Assembly (NCBI GenBank): GCA_965214525.1
Contig: OZ243959.1
Span: forward strand, 2,046,001 to 2,110,000
Direction of reading: 5' to 3'
DNA: 64,000 nt
DNA from: Qipengyuania_B sp965214525
GTDB lineage: Bacteria; Pseudomonadota; Alphaproteobacteria; Sphingomonadales; Sphingomonadaceae
The notes under the pieces: model-generated
What the model was told of the DNA's origin: nothing
The model's database searches: none
Seen by the model: only the letters and a program-made list of their open reading frames with translations
Position numbers and translations under genes: made by a program
Part shown: positions 63,591 to 64,000 of the stretch, piece by piece
Layout: each line of letters begins with the position of its first letter
How positions within the stretch are numbered: the stretch's first letter is position 1

Positions 63591-64000
63591 TCAGCGGCGA
63601 CGGGCCAGACTGTTGGGCGAGGTGCGCTGCAGCGTCTGCAACGCATAGTGCAGCTGGAAGTCCTCGATACCCTTCGCTTCCAGCTCCTCGGCCGTGAATT
63701 TGAAACGGGGATCATCGATGATATCGCGCGTGAGGTCGTCGTCCTTGATGCCGAGTTCGTTGACCAGGTGCCCGCGCAGATCGGATTCGCGCATGGTGAA
63801 CTTGCTCCGCCGCGCCAGATCGGGATCGCTCAATTGCGGGACGCGGATGTTGGGCTTGATCCCGCCTTCCTGCACCGAATGACCCGAAGGCGTGAAGTAA
63901 CGCGCGGTGGTCAGCTTCAGGGCAGCTTCGTTGCCGATGGCGATGAGCGACTGGACGCTGCCCTTGCCAAAGCTGCGCTGGCCCATCACCAGCGCGCGGT
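63591..64000 (-). CDS. C-terminal processing peptidase (S41), partial
   Basis: Only the C-terminal 136 or so residues are in the window. RALVMGQRSFGKGSVQS contains the catalytic Lys of the Ser-Lys dyad, and ARYFTPSGHSVQEGGIKPNI is typical of CtpA/Prc proteases. The catalytic Ser and the PDZ domain lie beyond 64000. These periplasmic proteases trim envelope proteins. It is upstream of dsbB-coq7 in the same direction. Confidence 0.9.
   Translation of the reverse strand, partial: RALVMGQRSFGKGSVQSLIAIGNEAALKLTTARYFTPSGHSVQEGGIKPNIRVPQLSDPDLARRSKFTMRESDLRGHLVNELGIKDDDLTRDIIDDPRFKFTAEELEAKGIEDFQLHYALQTLQRTSPNSLARRR

Noticed and set aside
1..64000. CRISPR arrays, insertion sequences or prophage
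   Set aside because: No direct-repeat arrays, transposase, integrase or phage structural genes were seen.

Overview
The window looks like a high-GC chromosome segment of an alphaproteobacterium, most likely Sphingomonadales (Erythrobacteraceae-like). This is inferred from gene content and gene style: the cell-cycle regulator SciP (DUF1153), a DUF3035 lipoprotein after lspA, EtfBA, Coq7, frequent GTG/TTG starts, many ATGA/GTGA overlaps, and the sphingomonad-like palindromic repeats inside ileS. No database search was possible. No phage, IS element, CRISPR array or rRNA is visible. One tRNA, tRNA-Thr(GGU), is present.

Layout. 1-8.3 kb: housekeeping and small metabolic genes (pgeF, pepN, an SDR, a DMT exporter, threonine aldolase, GNAT, YdbT/YdbS-like PH-domain proteins). 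8.3-10.4 kb: an acyl-CoA dehydrogenase, then two small genes next to two Fur-box-like sites, then tRNA-Thr. 10.5-18.5 kb: a dense co-directional run: a 52-residue protein, gpmA, purE, purK, folA, ribF, ileS, lspA and a DUF3035 lipoprotein, mostly with overlapping start and stop codons. 18.5-25.8 kb: a HlyC/CorC-type protein, an OmpA lipoprotein, cysQ, sucC, etfBA behind a perfect 20-bp palindrome, and an interrupted secreted protein. 25.8-31.7 kb: an RND efflux operon with a DUF445 gene. 31.9-34.1 kb: a YmgE-type protein, sciP with an upstream partner, and mnmA. 34.2-38.2 kb: GDP-fucose synthesis (gmd-fcl) and a trimeric autotransporter. 38.2-45.1 kb: a serine hydrolase, the pdxH-CDF-PhzF operon, DnaJ-like, BrkB-like and fabI. 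45.2-61.8 kb: a surface polysaccharide locus (CapD-like, Wza-like, Wzc-like, two adjacent Wzy/ligase-like proteins, a GT-B protein, asparagine synthase, initiating sugar-phosphate transferase, HpcH/HpaI-like protein, UDP-xylose synthase, UDP-GlcA 4-epimerase, UDP-GlcNAc 2-epimerase). 61.8-64 kb: a secreted hypothetical, coq7, dsbB and the end of an S41 protease.

How it fits together. The polysaccharide locus holds the polymerisation and export machinery plus UDP-sugar interconversion enzymes. gmd-fcl, 10 kb upstream, could supply GDP-L-fucose. The asparagine synthase and HpcH-like genes suggest amidation and an unusual acyl decoration, but this is inference.

Two things stand out. First, ileS carries two different palindromic repeat elements inserted in frame, in regions where the normal protein has variable loops. 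Second, seven apparent one-base indels lie between 2.0 and 14.2 kb, in pepN (twice), the SDR, purK, folA and ribF (a compensating pair), nearly all at short homopolymers. They look more like sequence errors than seven separate gene deaths, but that needs reads to settle.
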